Shown: positions 36,506 through 45,739, counted from the stretch's first letter. The stretch: DNA of 64,000 nucleotides from Natrinema salifodinae (GCF_900110455.1 NZ_FOIS01000005.1:186001-250000), one strand, 5' to 3'. A program made the numbers and translations. Notes: generated from the letters alone by a model not told the origin.

Positions 36506-36529
36506 GAGACCCGCCGAATCGGGATCCGT

Positions 36530-36832
36530 ATGGAACGAATAGCGTTCCACCTCCGTATCGAGGACGGAAAGCGATCGGCGTATCGAGACGAACACGAGGC
36601 CGTTCCGGACGCGCTCGAGTCGGCGTATCTCGACTCCGACGCTGGGCTGGAGACCTACAGCGTCTTCGAGAAGGACGGCCACGTCTTCGGATACATGGAG
36701 GTCGAGGACCCCGACGCGATCCGCGAGGTCATGGCGGAGAGCGACGCACAGGCGGACTGGGACGAAGTCATGGAGTCGATCCTCGTCGACGAGGACGAGC
36801 CGTGGATGGACGAAGTGTACCGGATGAGTTGA
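36530..36832 (+). CDS. rhaM: L-rhamnose mutarotase
   Basis: A 100-residue protein of the RhaM family, which interconverts alpha and beta anomers of L-rhamnose. RIAFHLRIEDGKRSAYRDEHEAVPDAL holds the active-site His of FHLR and the Y-x-x-x-H motif; YSVFEKDGHVFGYMEVED and the C-terminal PWMDEVYRM are family hallmarks, with W-x-x-x-M at the end. Length matches the usual 100-105 residues. It is divergent from the lactonase-like gene. It is the most specific single marker for L-rhamnose metabolism in the window. Confidence 0.92.
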   Translation: MERIAFHLRIEDGKRSAYRDEHEAVPDALESAYLDSDAGLETYSVFEKDGHVFGYMEVEDPDAIREVMAESDAQADWDEVMESILVDEDEPWMDEVYRMS

Positions 36833-37143
36833 GCGCACCGCGGGATTCGCGCGGCGGAAGCGGGGATCCGGACCCGCTGGGAGTACGCTGTCTCCGCCGT
36901 TCGTTCGCCTAATCCTAGCTGATCGGTGAGTTCGGACATCGCACCCTTCCGGGTATACCGGACAAATTTGTCGAACAGCCGCGAGGACGAGTACTCCGCC
37001 CTCGATCCGCGATACCTCGGGTTTCGGTCCGGTCATCGTTTGCTATCGATGACCTAACAGGCGAGGGAGTCGACGAGGTGTTTTATTCGTATATGTGATA
37101 GTAATAGAATGATGAATATTTGCGCCCGGGTCGGGGGAACAAA

Positions 37144-37157
37144 ACCGAACGTTCGGT
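37144..37157. repeat. ACCGAACGTTCGGT perfect palindrome
   Basis: A 14-bp perfect dyad in the 1.6-kb gap. It may be a protein-binding site or chance in a CG-rich genome. Confidence 0.5.
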
Positions 37158-37560
37158 ATTGCCGGATCGACGTTTCCAGCACCGCTACCGCTTCGTTTCG
37201 GCTAAGACAACACCGTATCGGGACGCGCCGTGGAACAGCGAGCGGACCGATCGAACGACGACGGCGCTGCGGTTGAGTCGCTCGTCGTTTCGACGATTCG
37301 GTCTCCGTGAGCGGTCGCACACATCACAGACGGCGGATGCCAGCGATCGCTATACGACACAGTTCGTTCGGAATCGTTCGGTCGGGCGGCCGATTCGGCC
37401 CACGCTTCGACCGCGCACCCGGTACTGCTCGTCTCGTTCCGATAATAGCGGATACAATTTGCACTAACCGAGCGGTGACGAGGCAAAGTCGACCGCGTCG
37501 GCGCTCAGATCGTCGATGAACCGTCCGGTTCCGATTCGAATTGGTTTTCCGACGGCGTAG

Positions 37561-37584
37561 CTTTACTTTCATATGGTTGTAATA
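37561..37584. promoter_or_regulatory. 24-bp palindrome, candidate operator (copy C, degenerate)
   Basis: CTTTACTTT-CATATG-GTTGTAATA keeps the TTAC and TGTAAT core and the CATATG centre with the same spacing, but the outer arm bases differ. It is the weakest of the five copies and has no start codon of a supported gene within 700 bases. Confidence 0.45.
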
Positions 37585-38416
37585 GAAAGTGATTTTCGGA
37601 CGATTCGGTCCGCTAGGCGGGGACAGCCGCGACGGATCGAGGTCGGTGGGCCGACGGAGACGCAACGAGTTCTGCGAGATGCAGGTCTCTTTCGGCGGTC
37701 CATTCGGTCTACCCGACGATTCGAAGGCACCTGCAGGTCGTTACGCGGCAAATTTGAGCATAGCTGCCCGACCGAACCGGTCGATAGTTCACGGCGACCG
37801 TGCGGTCGTAATGTGCGTTCGATACGGCCGCTCATACTGCACACCAACGAAACGGAGAAGATAACAGTAGATGGTGATGACACGAGAATGATCACGCAGA
37901 TTTTATTTGGGTCGCACTGACCGAAAATTGCTAAAATACGGGTTCGAGGAGCGCGTATCGACGTATTGGGCCTCTTAGATCACTTCTACCGGAAATTCAC
38001 ATAGATATCGTACAGGAATATTCGCAAACGGAGATGGAACGACGAATCAGCTGTTAGAGACCGCCTTTCGAACGTCTCTCCAGAACACGTCGCAACGAGA
38101 ACGATGCTGCCAACTGACCTTCGCTCTATGACGAACCCAGATACCATATTTCAAATATATACTAGAGTGTGGTAAATGAGACGGGTCAAATTTGTTCAGT
38201 GGTATAGTCTCCAGCTCCCATCCGAGCGTCGCTCCGAGCACGGTCGAAGTCAGCAGTCGCCGCTCCGGTCGCTCCGACCCCGAAGGGAGCTTTCGATCAG
38301 GACAAAGACGAAGAACCGGCCGCTCGCGTCTTACGCCCGACTGATCGCTCTCTACTAGCTGCAGCGCAGCACTCTCGACCCCTTCTCGGGCCGACTCGGT
38401 CGGACCGGACGATTTC

Positions 38417-40324
38417 TCACGTCTCGCCAGGCGACTCCGCCCAGGGGAACGCGTAGCTCGGATCGTTCGCGAACCGATCGAGCGACGCCGCGAGCGATAC
38501 CCGGGAACCGCTCGGCAGCGAGACGCGAATCGCGTTCGTCTCGGGACGCCCGCGGTCGTCGCCGGCCTCGACGACCGCGAATTCGTGTTCGCCGTAGGCG
38601 CCGGCCTGAATGATCAGGTCGCGGTCAGCGCCGCCGCCGTTGACTAGCGTGAGGGAGACGCCCTCGCGAGTTACGTCCTCGACGAGCGCGGCGACGCCCG
38701 GCGGGAGCCCCGGGCGCTCGCGCTCGGGGTCGAAGTGGCGAAGCTGAGCCATCACGAGGCCGCCGTAGTAGACCGGCTGGGGCGCACCCATCGTCAGTTG
38801 GAGCAGTCCGCGGTGGAAGACTGGATTCCGATCGCGGAGGTAGTCCTCGTCGACGGCGTCCGGAACGCCGCCTTCCTCGCGCATGAGGTCGCGCTGGGCC
38901 TGCACGTGAGCGTGATTTGCTTCCAGAATCCGCTCGGGGTACTCGGGGAAGTCGCCGTCGAGGAAGGCCAGCCAGGCGTACTCGTGGCCGGCGCCGTGTT
39001 TGTTCGACGGGCGGTAGTCGACCTGCGTCCAGTCCTGTGCGCCCCAGTCGCGGAGCCGATCGACGCGCTCGCGGTCGGCTTCGGAGAGGGACATGTACCA
39101 GAGGTGGAAGACATACGGATCGTCCCGGTGTGGTTTGAACTCGTACCAGCCGTCGCGCCACAGGATCTCCCCGTCGTCCTCGGTGAGCACGCCCGAGGCG
39201 TCGTAGTGGTAGTCGCCGGGGTCGCCGTACTTGTGCGGGACGTACAGCGTGCTGTGGACGGCGTCCTCGCCGACTTCGATTCCGTTCTCGATCAGGACGT
39301 CCAGTTGCGACCGCGGGAACGCCAGGTGCTCTCGGTCGCCGGTCAGCAAGACGGCGTTCTCGGCGGCGACCGTCGGGCCGATTCCGACGTAGTGCCAGCC
39401 GCCCCACGACCAGCCGTAGTAGCCGCCGTACCACGTGCCGTCGGTGTACTCGCCGATCTCGCCCGAGCGGCCGACGTTGTCGGGGACGATCCCGCCGTTT
39501 GCGGCCGTTCGCTCGCGCCAGGCGTCGAGATAGTCGGTGACCCACTCCCGGTACCGGTCGTCGCCGGTGTGGAGGTAGGCGTTGGTCATCAGGCTCGTCA
39601 CGGTGAGGTTCAGCGGGATGTCGCCCTTCGCACACCGCTCGTCGAGCACCTCGAACAGTCGCTCCTCGTTCTCGGGGTCGAGCAACTCGGCGGCGGAATC
39701 GAACTCGAGATCGCGCCAGGGGAGCCCGTGGCTCGCCCAGCGGTAGTCGGCGCCGTACGGGTGGTGTTCGTACGCGGCGAAGTCGCAGAACTCCGGCCCC
39801 ATGCTCCCGGTCATCGGGCCCCGGACGAGTCGTCGCTCGCCGTCGTAGTTGTCCGCGTCGGCCTCGTCGACGTACAACTGCGCGAACCGTTCGGCGCGCT
39901 CGACGACGCGCTCGTCGGTCGGGGCGGCCAGGCCCATGTTGTACGTGAAGAGGTTGCCCTCGCCCATGTGGAACCAGTCGCGACACTGTTCGAACTCGTC
40001 GACGACCATGGGATGGCCGAACGGAGTTTCGGTGGCGGTGCCTCGACGCAGCGCCCCCTCGTAGGCGTCCCGCGCGTGGTCAAGAAACCGGTCGTCGCCG
40101 CCCATCGCGTACACCAGCGGCCAGTTGTAGAACCCCTCGATCAGGTCGTCGAACCCGTCGACGCCGACGTGGTCGTCGGGTGGCCAGTACGGTTCGTCGT
40201 TCGCGTCGAAATACTCGTCGACGAAGTCGCTGACGGCCTCGGCCATCGTTTCGAAGAGGTCGCGTTGCAGTACGGCCCACGCCGGCGGTCGCCGAAGCGA
40301 GTCGCTCGCCTCGATTTCGAACAT
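38417..40324 (-). CDS. unrecognised 635-residue protein, probable alpha-toroid fold
   Basis: I do not recognise this family. It is a long cytoplasmic protein without signal peptide. It is rich in Trp, Tyr and Gly motifs (FYNWPLVYAMGGDDRF, WFHMGEGNLFTYNMGL, GTWYGGYYGWSWGGWHYVG) and has repeated helical-hairpin segments of the kind LMTNAYLHTGDDRYREWVTDYLDAW, as in (alpha/alpha)6 glycosidases and uronate lyases. The last 130 residues look like a beta domain (VSLTLVNGGGADRDLIIQAG). Flanked by RhaM and pectate lyase genes, it may be a new glycosidase or lyase for rhamnogalacturonan oligomers. A TATA element lies 28-36 bases upstream. Confidence 0.75.
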   Translation of the reverse strand: MFEIEASDSLRRPPAWAVLQRDLFETMAEAVSDFVDEYFDANDEPYWPPDDHVGVDGFDDLIEGFYNWPLVYAMGGDDRFLDHARDAYEGALRRGTATETPFGHPMVVDEFEQCRDWFHMGEGNLFTYNMGLAAPTDERVVERAERFAQLYVDEADADNYDGERRLVRGPMTGSMGPEFCDFAAYEHHPYGADYRWASHGLPWRDLEFDSAAELLDPENEERLFEVLDERCAKGDIPLNLTVTSLMTNAYLHTGDDRYREWVTDYLDAWRERTAANGGIVPDNVGRSGEIGEYTDGTWYGGYYGWSWGGWHYVGIGPTVAAENAVLLTGDREHLAFPRSQLDVLIENGIEVGEDAVHSTLYVPHKYGDPGDYHYDASGVLTEDDGEILWRDGWYEFKPHRDDPYVFHLWYMSLSEADRERVDRLRDWGAQDWTQVDYRPSNKHGAGHEYAWLAFLDGDFPEYPERILEANHAHVQAQRDLMREEGGVPDAVDEDYLRDRNPVFHRGLLQLTMGAPQPVYYGGLVMAQLRHFDPERERPGLPPGVAALVEDVTREGVSLTLVNGGGADRDLIIQAGAYGEHEFAVVEAGDDRGRPETNAIRVSLPSGSRVSLAASLDRFANDPSYAFPWAESPGET

Positions 40325-40351
40325 ACGTCATGCCGCGTCGTGCGAGCGGAT

Positions 40352-40360
40352 TAATATTTG
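40352..40360 (-). promoter_or_regulatory. TATA-like promoter element of the 635-residue protein gene
   Basis: On the minus strand AAATATTAA lies 28-36 bases before the ATG at 40324 in a GC-rich region. Confidence 0.5.
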
Positions 40361-40588
40361 GGTCGGCCGCTAGCCGTCGATGTTCCCCTTCGACTCCCAG
40401 ATTTCGGCGACGGGATCGACGAACAGGGCCGTCCGTTTCGGAACCCCATCAGCGGTCGTCTCGTCGAGCGGGCAGTTCACGAGGGTCGCGACGAACTCCC
40501 GCGTGTGAGACGTCTCGCCACCGGCCCGGCGATTCCGATTCGGTTCCGATTCCGGTTCCGGTCGCGGATCGTCCGTCCGATCGGGCCC

Positions 40589-42694
40589 TTATTCGACCGA
40601 TCGCGCCTTCGCGCGGAGCCAGGCGCGCGTGCCGTTCTGCGGAACGTTCACCGGCCGCGTGTTCCGTTCGAGATCGGGATAGCCGCCGACCTCCTCCTGA
40701 CTGTCGATGTACGATCCCTCGCCGGCGCGGACGGACGCGAGGATCCGTTCGTCGTGGGCGGTCCGGTCGGCCGGCCGCGCGCCGGCGTTGGCGAGGTTGT
40801 GGTCGACGACGTCCGCCGAACCGATTGCGTCGAGCGTCGCGGGCCACAGCGGCCGCGAGTCGAGTCGCGTGATCCCGTCGCCGACCATCGGATTGTCCGC
40901 GTCCGCGAGGACGTTGTCCTCGACAGATGCGTCCCCGTCGCCGAAGACGGTGGGCTGGTCGCTGACCGACCGTCGGAAGGCGTTGCTCTCGATGCTCGCC
41001 TTCGTGTCGGGATCCATCCAGATCCCGTCGCTGTAGTGGGAGACGACGTTGTTCGCCACGACGGTCCGGGTCCCCTCCTTGAGCCGCGGGTTGCGGTCGT
41101 AGTTGTGCGCCCAGATGTTGCCCGCGAGCGCGACGGTCTCGGCTCCGTCGCCGATCAGCGAGCCGTACCCGTGATCGCCCTTGTGATGGGTCGCGTCCTG
41201 GAGCGGTTCGGCGATCAGACAGTTCGACACCGTCGTGTTCGCGGTGTCGTAGCCGACCGAGAGGTTCTCGTCGACCGCCCAGGTCGTCGTACAGTGGTCG
41301 ATGACGTTGTTCTCGGTGCCGTCTTCCGTCCTGATCCCGTCGGGCTCCCAGTCGCTCTCCGCCGTCAGGTTCGCGTCGCCAGGCCGGACGCGAACGTGCT
41401 GAACGACGCAGTCACTCGCGTCGATCCAGAGGTCTCCGCGGACGAGCGTGATCCCCGGCGACGGCGCCGTCTGTCCGGCGAGGTAGAGTTCGTCGGTAGG
41501 CACCGTTAGGCGCTGCTCCTGGAGGTCGATGACGCCGCTGGTCTCGAAGACGACCAGGCGCGGGCCGTCGACGCCGACCGCGGCCGAGAGTTGGCGCCGC
41601 GTCGGCTCGGTCACTTTGATGATCGGCGTGTCGTCGTCTACCCACGGGGCCGGATCGGCGAACCCGTCGGCGAGGTCGACCCGCGACGCGCTCGACGGCC
41701 CGTCGTCGGTCGTCCGGCCGTTCGAGCGCCCGGGCGTTCCGACGGTCTCGGACGATCCGACCGCGACGTCGCCGTCGCTCGTCTCGATGACCGCGCGGTA
41801 CTCGTAGTACCGCCTGCTCGTGAGGTCGTCGAGACGGACGCGGAACTCGCCTGGCGCCTCGAGCGTCCGCGCGGCGGTCCTCGTCCACGATTCGGTCGGT
41901 ACCTCCCGGTATTCGACGTAGCAGTCGGCCGAGTCGGCTCCGCCCAGGTCGGTCACGTCGCCGCGGACGGTCGCCCCCGTAGCCGTCACGTCGGCCGCGT
42001 CGCCCGTCGTGACGAACGGAACGCCCTCCTCGACGTCGACGCCGCCGGCGATCTCGACGTCGCCGATATCGCGGTTGGCGGCCGGCTCGATCCCCGTCAG
42101 GTCGCGCAGTTCGGCGGTACAGAGTTCGCCGACGTTGTGGCTCGTGACCGGCAGTCCGACGTACGCTCGGTCGCTCAACTCGACGTGGGTCGCGTCGATA
42201 TCGGCGATCAGCGTCCAGTCGTCGCCGTCGCTCGAGCCGTACGCTTCGAAGACGTCGCCGTCGCGGCGCAGGCGCAGCCACTCCGCAGCGAGGCTGCCGC
42301 CGGCGACCTCGCTCTCGTCCTCGCCGCCCGACGTCGTGCTGACCGTCTCGGCGCCGTCCGCAGGTCGCCACTGCAGGGACGCCTCGCCGTTCGGCGTCCG
42401 CCGGAGCATCACGTTCTTCGCCGCGGGGTCGAGCGACTCGCGGACCATGATACCTGTCTTCGCGTTGGGATCGGTGTCCTCCAACGCGGTATTTCGTACC
42501 CGTACGTCGAAGTCGCCGCTGACTTCGTCGTGGTAGAAGTGGAACGCGTCTTCCGTGCTCCAGATGTCCGCGCCGCCGCCGCGGACCGTGATGATCGTCG
42601 CCGCTGCGGCCGCGCCGCTGAACAACGTCGCAGCGGTCAACCCGAGACTCCCCGCACTAACCGTTCGAAGGAACGATCGCCTATCGTGTGCCAT
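40589..42694 (-). CDS. exported multidomain PL1-type pectate lyase
   Basis: A 701-residue secreted enzyme. RRSFLRTVSAGSLG at residues 4-17 is a Tat signal with an AAAA-type cleavage region. Residues about 35-165 form a laminin-G-like/DUF1349-type sugar-binding domain (GIMVRESLDPAAKNVMLRRTPNG), about 205-290 an Fn3-like domain, and about 330-700 a right-handed beta helix. The helix shares AGQTAPSPGITLVRGDLWI, CVVQHVRVRPGD and NPRLKEGTRTVVANNVV with the lyase at 59351; NPRLK-x8-NN fits the catalytic arginine region of PL1. It would cut polygalacturonate outside the cell. Confidence 0.85.
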   Translation of the reverse strand: MAHDRRSFLRTVSAGSLGLTAATLFSGAAAAATIITVRGGGADIWSTEDAFHFYHDEVSGDFDVRVRNTALEDTDPNAKTGIMVRESLDPAAKNVMLRRTPNGEASLQWRPADGAETVSTTSGGEDESEVAGGSLAAEWLRLRRDGDVFEAYGSSDGDDWTLIADIDATHVELSDRAYVGLPVTSHNVGELCTAELRDLTGIEPAANRDIGDVEIAGGVDVEEGVPFVTTGDAADVTATGATVRGDVTDLGGADSADCYVEYREVPTESWTRTAARTLEAPGEFRVRLDDLTSRRYYEYRAVIETSDGDVAVGSSETVGTPGRSNGRTTDDGPSSASRVDLADGFADPAPWVDDDTPIIKVTEPTRRQLSAAVGVDGPRLVVFETSGVIDLQEQRLTVPTDELYLAGQTAPSPGITLVRGDLWIDASDCVVQHVRVRPGDANLTAESDWEPDGIRTEDGTENNVIDHCTTTWAVDENLSVGYDTANTTVSNCLIAEPLQDATHHKGDHGYGSLIGDGAETVALAGNIWAHNYDRNPRLKEGTRTVVANNVVSHYSDGIWMDPDTKASIESNAFRRSVSDQPTVFGDGDASVEDNVLADADNPMVGDGITRLDSRPLWPATLDAIGSADVVDHNLANAGARPADRTAHDERILASVRAGEGSYIDSQEEVGGYPDLERNTRPVNVPQNGTRAWLRAKARSVE

Positions 42695-42730
42695 TGGTTC
42701 GCACCATTGGTGACATCGATACTCTTCCTG

Positions 42731-42740
42731 ATAAGTATTT
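42731..42740 (-). promoter_or_regulatory. TATA-like promoter element of the multidomain pectate lyase
   Basis: On the minus strand AAATACTTAT lies 37-46 bases before the ATG at 42694, leaving a short leader. Confidence 0.4.
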
Positions 42741-42904
42741 CTTCGATGAATGTGCACTTTCGTAACGATCTGTTCGGCGCGAAACGACCGATTCACCGGA
42801 AATGCCATCGCCAACCGAACCCCGCGCTGACTGGACGATACCGCCCGCTTACGCCGGGACCGAACGGCAGCGATCGGTTTCAGTTCCCAACGCTCGCGTC
42901 CGCG

Positions 42905-43699
42905 CTACGAGAACTTGGTGTTGAGTTCGATGACGTTCGCGGCCCGGTGGACGCTGTCGGCGAGTTCGCCGTGCAGGTAATCGTCGGTGATCCGACTGAC
43001 CGGCCCGGTGACGCTGACCGCGCCGAGCACCGTGTTGGCGCTTTTGACCGGTGCGGCGACGCACCGGAGCCCCTCGATATTCTCCTCGTCGTCGATCGCG
43101 TAGCCCCGGTCGGCGATCGCGGCGAGTTCCTCGGAGAGGGCCTCGGCGTCCGTGATCGTCGTCGGCGTCTTCGGAGTAAACGACATGTCGCCGATGATCG
43201 CTTCGCGGCGGTCGGGCGAGAGAAACGCCAGGATAGCCTTTCCGAGGGACGTCGAGTACATGGGCTGGCTGCCGCCGGGGCGGGACACCGTCTCGACCGC
43301 CTGGTTACCCATCGCCTTGTAGAGGTACGCGACGTGGCCGCGTTCTTCGAGGCCGAACTGGGCGATCTCACCCGTTTCGGCCGCCAGCTTGTCGACTTCG
43401 TCGACGATCACCTCGTAGTTGCCGACCTGGTCGCGGACGTCGTTCGCCATGTCCAGAACCTGGAGGCTCAGCCGGTAGCCGTCGCCGTGGCGAACGATGA
43501 CCCCCTGGCTCTCCAAGGTCTGCAGGTGGCTGTGGATCGTGCTCTTCGAGTGGCCGAGTTCCTCGGCCAGTTCGGTTACGCTGCTCTGTTCGTTCTTTCG
43601 CACGGCGTCGAGGACGGTAAAGGCGATCTCGACCGACTGGATCCGACGACCGCTACGTTCGTTGCCGCGACCGGCGCGTTCGTTGGGGGCGTTTGCCAT
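42905..43699 (-). CDS. IclR family transcriptional regulator
   Basis: A 264-residue regulator. The winged helix is at about residues 18-75 (SVTELAEELGHSKSTIHSHLQTLESQGVIVR), and the IclR effector domain follows (TGEIAQFGLEERGHVAYLYK, SLGKAILAFLSP, LGAVSVTGP). Start 43699 is preferred over an upstream in-frame ATG because it follows the direct repeat and opens the usual hydrophilic tail. It is divergent from the PL2-GH4-GH28 cluster, and copy D of the 24-bp palindrome lies between them, making this the prime candidate for the regulator that binds it. Confidence 0.92.
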   Translation of the reverse strand: MANAPNERAGRGNERSGRRIQSVEIAFTVLDAVRKNEQSSVTELAEELGHSKSTIHSHLQTLESQGVIVRHGDGYRLSLQVLDMANDVRDQVGNYEVIVDEVDKLAAETGEIAQFGLEERGHVAYLYKAMGNQAVETVSRPGGSQPMYSTSLGKAILAFLSPDRREAIIGDMSFTPKTPTTITDAEALSEELAAIADRGYAIDDEENIEGLRCVAAPVKSANTVLGAVSVTGPVSRITDDYLHGELADSVHRAANVIELNTKFS

Positions 43700-43718
43700 A
43701 GTACATGATACCATAGTA
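43696..43718. repeat. CCATAGTA direct repeat at the IclR start
   Basis: Two exact CCATAGTA copies (43696-43703 and 43711-43718) spaced by 15 bases overlap the start codon of the IclR gene. The position would suit autoregulation. Confidence 0.5.
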
Positions 43719-44161
43719 ATCCCACATAAGTTTGTTCCCCACAAGGGAACTCTCACGGCCCTCGCCGGGACGCACTCGAGTCGCTCCATTCACGTCGCAT
43801 ACGCTCGGTCGCCGTTCGGTTCACGCGACCGGTACGTCCCGCGAGACGACGTAATCGATTCCCGATCATCCCGCAGGTGCCACACTCGAATCGCTTCGAG
43901 GTTCCCCTCTAGCGAACACCGCCAAGGAACGAACACGGCCGTTTTGGCCCTCGTTAGCGCCAGGTTCTGGGATTTCAGTATCAGCGTCGAGCCGACTCCG
44001 GCGATAACGCGCCGACGGGCGACCGCTCCGGCGCACTGTGATTACGATCATACGGCTGTAATCGTTCGGTGAAGGGGAACCAGTCGAATCCGACTCCGCT
44101 CGCCTGGCGAGGGACCGCGACCCGAACGTCCAAGTGCCCGGCAGTGGACCGGTGGCGTACG
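43700..44161. other. divergent regulatory region (IclR / pectate lyase cluster)
   Basis: This 462-base gap holds the direct repeat at the IclR start and copy D of the 24-bp palindrome at 44040-44063. No gene is seen in it; the rest is GC-rich and unremarkable. Confidence 0.6.
44040..44063. promoter_or_regulatory. 24-bp palindrome, candidate operator (copy D)
   Basis: GATTACG-n2-CATACG-n2-TGTAATC, about 100 bases upstream of the pectate lyase start at 44162 and 340 bases upstream of the divergent IclR gene. This is the copy whose location most directly suggests control of a pectin operon. Confidence 0.65.
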
Positions 44162-45739
44162 ATGGCCAGGGACCAGGCCGCGGCGCTGATCGATGCCGTC
44201 CGCCGACACGTCGACGCGGTTCTCGCTACCGGCCGGGATCGGTACGGCGACGCCGAGACGCCGCTGTTCGCCGATGCGATCGACCCGGTCGCCGGCGAGG
44301 CAGTGGCCTACGACGCTCGCGACGTCGCGCCGGATCGACGGCGACGGCTGTCGAACACCGCCGTCCAGCAGGAATTTCTCCGGACGCTCGTCGCGCTCGG
44401 TCGGCTCACCGGCGACGAGCGGTACCGGGGTGCGGCCGTCGGGGTCGTCGAGTGGGTGTTCGACCACCTCACGGGCGCCCGCGGGCTCCCCTACTGGGGC
44501 GGCCACGTGGCCTACGACCTCGACGCCGACGTGACGGCGACAAACAAGGACGGCCCGCACGAACTGAAGTTCGAGTACCCGTTCTACGACCTGTTCTGGG
44601 ACGTCGACCCCGCGGCGACGCGGCGGCTCGTCGAGGCGTTCTGGCGCGCCCACGTCTGCGACTGGTCGATCCTCGATTTCAACCGCCACGGCGACTTCGA
44701 CGGCCGGTCGTTCGGCGGACGTGATCCCGTCGATCGAGCCGACGAAGCAAGCGACGGCCCCTGGAACCGCGCGTACGAGGGCGGCGACGTCTTCTTCTGG
44801 GGCGACGGGCTGACCTTCGTCAACACCGGCAGCGACCTCTACTACGCCGCGGCTCTCCTGGCCGACCTCGCCGGCGACGCCGAGCCGCTGCGCTGGGCCC
44901 GGCGCCTGGCCCGCCGCTACGTCGAGACCCGCGGGGAGACGGGCATCAGCGGCTACCAGTTCAGCCAGCACCCGAGCTACTGTAATGGCCCGGAGATCCG
45001 CGGCGATCGGGCGCAGTACCAGTTCGCGCCGTACATTCCCGGCGACCATCGGATCTACGAGGGGACGCTGTTCCGGCCGCGGCCGATCGTCCAGCGCCGG
45101 CAGCTGGAACTCGGCGCGCGGCTCGGCGACCGGGGCGCGGCGTTCGCGACGTGGGCGGTCGAGGAGTTGCGCGCCTGGCGCGAGGCGGCCTACCGGCCGG
45201 AGCGCAACGACTTCGAGCCGATGCTGACCGACGGGTTCAGCCTGGAGGGGTTCGTCGTCCGCCGCGAGGGGTACTTCGGCCCCAAGGGGCGCGTGATCGG
45301 GCCCATCGAGGCCGACGCCGACTTCCTGTGGGCGTACGCGATGGCGTTCCGGGTCGCCGGCGACGACGTCTGTTGGCGGACCGCTCGCGACATCGCGCGG
45401 GGGCTCGGCCTGGGCGACATCGGTTCGCCTGGCGGCGACGGAGCCGCCCTTGCGACCGATCCGGACCTCGCGGACGTCCGGGCGGTGTACGGGCTGTTGG
45501 AACTCCACCGCGCGACGGATCGCGACGCCTATCTCGACGCCGCAGCCAGCGTCGGCGCGAACCTCAGCGAAGCGCGAACGGCCGACGAGGGCCCGTTCGT
45601 CGACGACGCGGGCCGGATCGTCCTCGAGGATCCGACCCCGTTGGCGCTGTTGCACCTGGCGGCGGCGCTTCGCGACGACGATCGAACGCGCCTTCCGACG
45701 CCCGTCGGCGACCGTCGATCGCCCGAGGGCGGCGTGTAG
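44162..45739 (+). CDS. cytoplasmic pectate lyase, family PL2-like (exopolygalacturonate lyase)
   Basis: A 525-residue protein without a signal peptide. The order QQEFLRTLVALGRLTGDERYRGAA, LPYWGGHVAYDLD, KDGPHELKFEYPFYDLF and FWRAHVCDWSILDFNRHGDFD resembles the alpha-barrel pectate lyases of family 2 (periplasmic or cytoplasmic exo-enzymes that use His/Glu metal ligands and a catalytic Arg). It would degrade imported oligogalacturonides. GH4 and GH28 genes follow (gaps 108 and 93 bases). The start at 44162 is chosen because the upstream extension is basic and lacks homology-like features. The PL2 call rests on motif memory and is moderate. Confidence 0.7.
   Translation: MARDQAAALIDAVRRHVDAVLATGRDRYGDAETPLFADAIDPVAGEAVAYDARDVAPDRRRRLSNTAVQQEFLRTLVALGRLTGDERYRGAAVGVVEWVFDHLTGARGLPYWGGHVAYDLDADVTATNKDGPHELKFEYPFYDLFWDVDPAATRRLVEAFWRAHVCDWSILDFNRHGDFDGRSFGGRDPVDRADEASDGPWNRAYEGGDVFFWGDGLTFVNTGSDLYYAAALLADLAGDAEPLRWARRLARRYVETRGETGISGYQFSQHPSYCNGPEIRGDRAQYQFAPYIPGDHRIYEGTLFRPRPIVQRRQLELGARLGDRGAAFATWAVEELRAWREAAYRPERNDFEPMLTDGFSLEGFVVRREGYFGPKGRVIGPIEADADFLWAYAMAFRVAGDDVCWRTARDIARGLGLGDIGSPGGDGAALATDPDLADVRAVYGLLELHRATDRDAYLDAAASVGANLSEARTADEGPFVDDAGRIVLEDPTPLALLHLAAALRDDDRTRLPTPVGDRRSPEGGV

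Larger units (their letters stand above)
36833..38416. other. 1.6-kb intergenic region with operator-like palindrome
   Basis: The longest gene-free stretch in the window, between two converging genes, so it is not needed as a promoter for either. It contains a perfect 14-bp palindrome centred on ACGT (37144-37157), copy C of the 24-bp palindrome (37561-37584) and several AT-rich patches. Open frames of up to about 115 codons exist on both strands but are arginine/serine-rich and lack acidic bias. A non-coding RNA or decayed genes are possible; nothing is recognised. Confidence 0.55.

Noticed and set aside
37120-37467. 115-codon frame in the 1.6-kb gap
   Set aside because: Composition is basic and serine/arginine-rich, unlike the acidic proteins of the window, and no motif is seen.
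37573-37920. 115-codon frame starting at the CATATG of palindrome copy C
   Set aside because: The ATG falls inside the palindrome, and the product is basic with no recognisable domain; similar frames are not found at other palindrome copies.
40520-40570. ATTCCG/TTCCGG simple repeats near the end of the multidomain pectate lyase gene
   Set aside because: Short imperfect GC-rich repeats common in this genome; no evidence of function.
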